A stretch of 64,000 bases of DNA from Ascaris suum (taxonomy: Eukaryota; Nematoda; Chromadorea; Rhabditida; Ascarididae), in contig CM024189.1 in assembly GCA_013433145.1 (NCBI GenBank), positions 8,672,001 through 8,736,000 on the forward strand, written 5' to 3'. Positions 61,034 to 64,000 of this stretch are shown piece by piece. The notes beneath the pieces are model-generated. The model saw only the letters and a list, made by a program, of their open reading frames with translations, did no database searches and had not been told where the DNA came from. Every line of letters starts with the position of its first letter. Within the stretch, counting starts at the first letter, position 1. A program made the translations under genes and the position numbers.

Positions 61034-62425
61034 TGTAATAGTGCAGCAGAAATTCAGTATTCCTGTGTCGTTCTTATGTCAACAACACTTTCCATGGCTC
61101 TTGTGTGAAATATCATCACAAGTGATAAAAACGTTCACAATAAGATTCAGATGATAAAGCTGCTCAATATCAACTAATGCCACTTCATAAACGTAATCAT
61201 ATTTGTCTATCTAATCTCCGCTTTGTTTTGAGTTTTGAATTCTTTCAAGGTTAGAAGATGCAGCATTTGTTAATCATAAAACTCCTACACTGCAAGTATC
61301 CTCCATCACAGCCTGCATCTGATGCCTTATTTCCATTGATGTTGACCACTACTCACTAAAAACGAAGTTCTGATACGTCATTATTGCAGTTTCTTTGTCT
61401 GCTTCTCAGATCGAAGGAATCTTTATAATGGCTCATCGAGTATTTTTAAAAACCACTTTTAAAAAAAATTTAAAAAACATGGAGAAAACTTGTTTTCTTT
61501 CGATTTTACCCTCCACAACCCCTCAGCTTTCGACCAGTTCCTCCGCCGCCAAACCTATCTTAAAATGGCGATAAAGATGGAAGACGTACACATTACCGGG
61601 CGCCAAAAACTATAGATCCTCAGCGAAGCAGTCCCTTTTCGTGGCCTCTCCCTCCCTCCCCTTTCCTTCATCATCGGAGGCAGTACTTCTTCATCAAAAC
61701 TCCTCACTTGCTGATTAAAAGTACATTGCAGCACAATGCAAAACGAACCACCTTCATCAAGCAGAAGTTACCTTCGCACGAAAAATAAAGCCGACTATGC
61801 TAATCAAAATCAACGGCATTTCTTTGAAAAGAGCACTGAGATGAAAAATGTTCATGCCAAATATGAAATCAACATTTATTAGCTTTCACTGTGAAAGATG
61901 ACTGCGAAAGAATATTTTGTTTTTCATGACTCTTATTCTTAATGACGAGAATTTATTAATCGAATTCAATTTCGACATGACAAATCCAATTTTAATATAT
62001 CAAATTTTCTTGAACACAGTACCTCTACTGACAAAGATTTCATCCTAAGCCGTGCGAGAGCACCATAACGCATCTGAAATGAGAGCGCACAAGGCTCATC
62101 GAGCCCAAAAACAGACACAAAAAATGCGTAACTGCTTGAAATCAGAACAATTTTTGAAGAATTTGGGAGCTTTCTTTTGTTGGTCAAAAAGTCAAATTCC
62201 TCCACTTAGGAAAGTGAGAACAATCACTGAAATAAGAAAGTGAGAACTCCTGTTAAGTCCTAAATGGAAGGGGCTTTAACTCCTTCGGTTACACTCCACT
62301 CTCCCAAAACAATCTTCTTTGATATCTTATCAACTGAACGAAGCTAATGAACTTTACAAATGACCCAACGAAAGTGTTTTAATTTTAAATAATACAACCT
62401 TTCATTTCATCTACTCTTTCACCAG
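61034..62425. other. No gene recognised
   Basis: AT-rich sequence with short ORFs on both strands (for example 61966-62205 minus and 62052-62243 plus). None carries a recognisable domain or paired splice sites. Confidence 0.5.
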
Positions 62426-62653
62426 AGCGCAACAACGTTCACAAGAAGATGCCTTGAGAAGAAGCCTTCAACATCGGATTCAAAAGTACGTTACTCCTTG
62501 CAAAGTTTGTCCTCAAAACGATATCATGCACCTACTACATTCCATTATGGGATCTCAGTACGCTTCCGGAAAAGTGTTTGAAGGCTACTTCAGCGAATGC
62601 AATACCGAAGGATTGTTTTCACACCAGCAATTCATTCGTATTTTCACTTCATG
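62426..62653 (+). CDS. Orphan internal exon of an unknown plus-strand gene
   Basis: A 228 bp open block is bounded by a good acceptor (TACTCTTTCACCAG) and a consensus donor (GTATGT at 62654). In the frame starting one base in, it encodes 75 residues with gene-like composition: EDALRRSLQHRIQKYV, CKVCPQNDIMHLLHSIMG and GYFSECNTEGLFSHQQF. I do not recognise the family. No partner exons were found on either side within the window, so the rest may lie beyond 64000. It lies upstream of the CYRI-like exons on the opposite strand. Confidence 0.4.
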
Positions 62654-63043
62654 GTATGTCATTCGAGTATCTCCTCAAAGTTTTCGAGTTTTCAGCCTAC
62701 GTAAAAAAAGAGCCACTGATTAGCATAACCACCAAGTTTTTCTACTTCGCAGCCAACCTGAATTTATTTCGTGTTTTTAAAGTTTTCAGAACAATTTTCA
62801 CAGCTTTCTGCCTATAATCCTTTAATTCTCATCAATCCCGTGTCAGTCTTTCAAAATTTCTATACTCTCCTCTTTCCGCCCTCGGCGCATTCTTTACGCT
62901 GCTGCAATTTACATGATTTTCCTTGCCGTTATAGTGAGATAGTCTAAAGTCCATTATATGTCAGTTTAAATCGTCATGAACTGTGGTTTAAAACCTTTAA
63001 ATCATTCGTGCACCTCCAGCTAACAAGAGGGCTTTTCGGCATA

Positions 63044-63094
63044 GAGATGCTACTTCCACTTGCCGTATTACACGGCAAATAGAAGTAGCATCTC
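63044..63094 (-). repeat. 23 bp foldback with 5 nt loop
   Basis: Arms 63044-63066 and 63072-63094 pair over 23 positions around the loop ATTAC. The two mismatches are C-A on the plus strand but G-U wobbles on a minus-strand RNA, so the minus transcript would form a continuous stem. It may be a small palindromic element or a hairpin RNA. The stem and loop are short for a standard microRNA precursor. Confidence 0.8.
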
Positions 63095-64000
63095 CTGATT
63101 GCTGCGGTGTCCGTGTACATATTTAAAAATGGTGTAATTAGGGTGCAGAAGACGACTTCTAACGACTGAAGAATGCTTCAACAGTGGAGAATTTGAGCGA
63201 CCTCATTGCATAAGCCAGGTAAATCAACAACGCTGTCAGCATAAACTAGTTGCTTTTTCGGTGGTTGAAGTTCTTTGTCTTTTAAATATTAATTAGTAGG
63301 TAATACAGAACCTTGGAAACGGAACAGTGAATGCAGCCAAAGTATGGTATACTGTTCTATAAAAATTTCGAGATCCTTTCCCTCAGCATAACCCGAGGAC
63401 GGCACAGCGCATATTCATACTATCTTTTACAAGCAACAATACAAGACAAGAATTGCCCTCTCAGAAAATAACTTAGATCCGGGAATATTTGAGTAATAAG
63501 CAAAAGCTGAGTGTGGCCTCTTGCTCGAAAAATTGTTTCATCAACGAGAGAGGTAACTAGTGAGGTTTAACTCATACTGCGAAAGTGATGTGGTTTATAA
63601 TGGCATGGAAACAGAGCAGGAAAATTCATTTTAATATATCGAATGATCTCTTCAAAATAACTGAATTATAGGATTATAATCAAATCTTCCGTTCTAGCCA
63701 ATAGAACTGCGCAGACTTTTTCTCGAGAAAATTTTTCTAAGTGCCTGCAAAGAGCCATTCAACATTCTAACTGAATCAGAAACATGGGCCATCTGGCAGG
63801 ATTTGTTGGCACTAGAAAGAGCGAAAAGAATTTATTTTCGATAAAGCAACCACATAGCGGGTAGCGGCAACTCACGCATCAATCCCATCCCAAGCTCGAC
63901 GTTCTAAAAGCACTACGTTCATCACTCAGCGCAATGACATCCTGCCATGGTCGACGGTGAGAAGTGAAGACGCTCTCAAAGGATCACTCGGGGTAATGCA
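63095..64000. other. Right end of window, no gene recognised
   Basis: No ORF with coding character, repeat or RNA gene was identified. The sequence may be intronic or intergenic relative to genes continuing past the window. Confidence 0.45.

Noticed and set aside
1..64000. CRISPR arrays, prokaryotic operons, rRNA or intact tRNA genes
   Set aside because: No regularly spaced repeats, Shine-Dalgarno-led gene runs, rRNA segments or full cloverleafs were seen; the tRNA-like segments are decayed or SINE-derived.

Overview
This 64 kb window is nuclear DNA from an intron-rich animal, most likely a clade V parasitic nematode of the hookworm/strongylid kind. The evidence is AT-rich sequence, TTTCAG-type acceptors, a mix of tiny introns (49 and 55 bp) and kilobase introns, and genes whose closest relatives known to me are Caenorhabditis elegans clr-1, nphp-1 and the CYRI (FAM49) gene. 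From memory all three lie on C. elegans chromosome II, which would fit conserved linkage. No prokaryotic operon, CRISPR array or virus is visible.

Layout: (1) 742-40689, plus strand: a receptor tyrosine phosphatase of the CLR-1 type, assembled here as 33 phase-compatible exons encoding about 1,542 residues: signal peptide, cysteine-rich follistatin-like segment, Ig-like domain, arginine-rich linker, three fibronectin III-like modules, one transmembrane helix, an active phosphatase domain D1 and an inactive D2. (2) 40690-48960: an intergenic stretch holding a decayed non-LTR retrotransposon on the minus strand. (3) 49006-55815, plus strand: nephrocystin-1 (coiled coil, acidic region, SH3); its C-terminal part was not found. 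(4) 56846-60227, minus strand: a central part of a CYRI/FAM49 RAC1-binding protein; its N-terminal exon(s) and C-terminal third were not found. (5) 60228-64000: hairpins, a small basic ORF and one orphan plus-strand exon.

The genes are not a functional pathway in any obvious way. CLR-1 is known as a negative regulator of FGF receptor (EGL-15) signalling at the cell surface, nephrocystin-1 acts at the ciliary transition zone, and CYRI restrains RAC1-WAVE actin signalling. Repeats sit mainly in introns: a tandem array of tRNA-derived SINE-like units, a ~42 bp degenerate satellite, a 25 bp perfect inverted repeat, a (TA)n tract and five long G/C homopolymers. The most interesting observations are the four intron positions shared between D1 and D2, with a damaged donor and a GC donor in D2; the non-standard D1 (WND loop, ~80-residue insertion); the tandem SINE-like array; the missing C-termini of the two convergent genes; and a 23 bp foldback near the right end.
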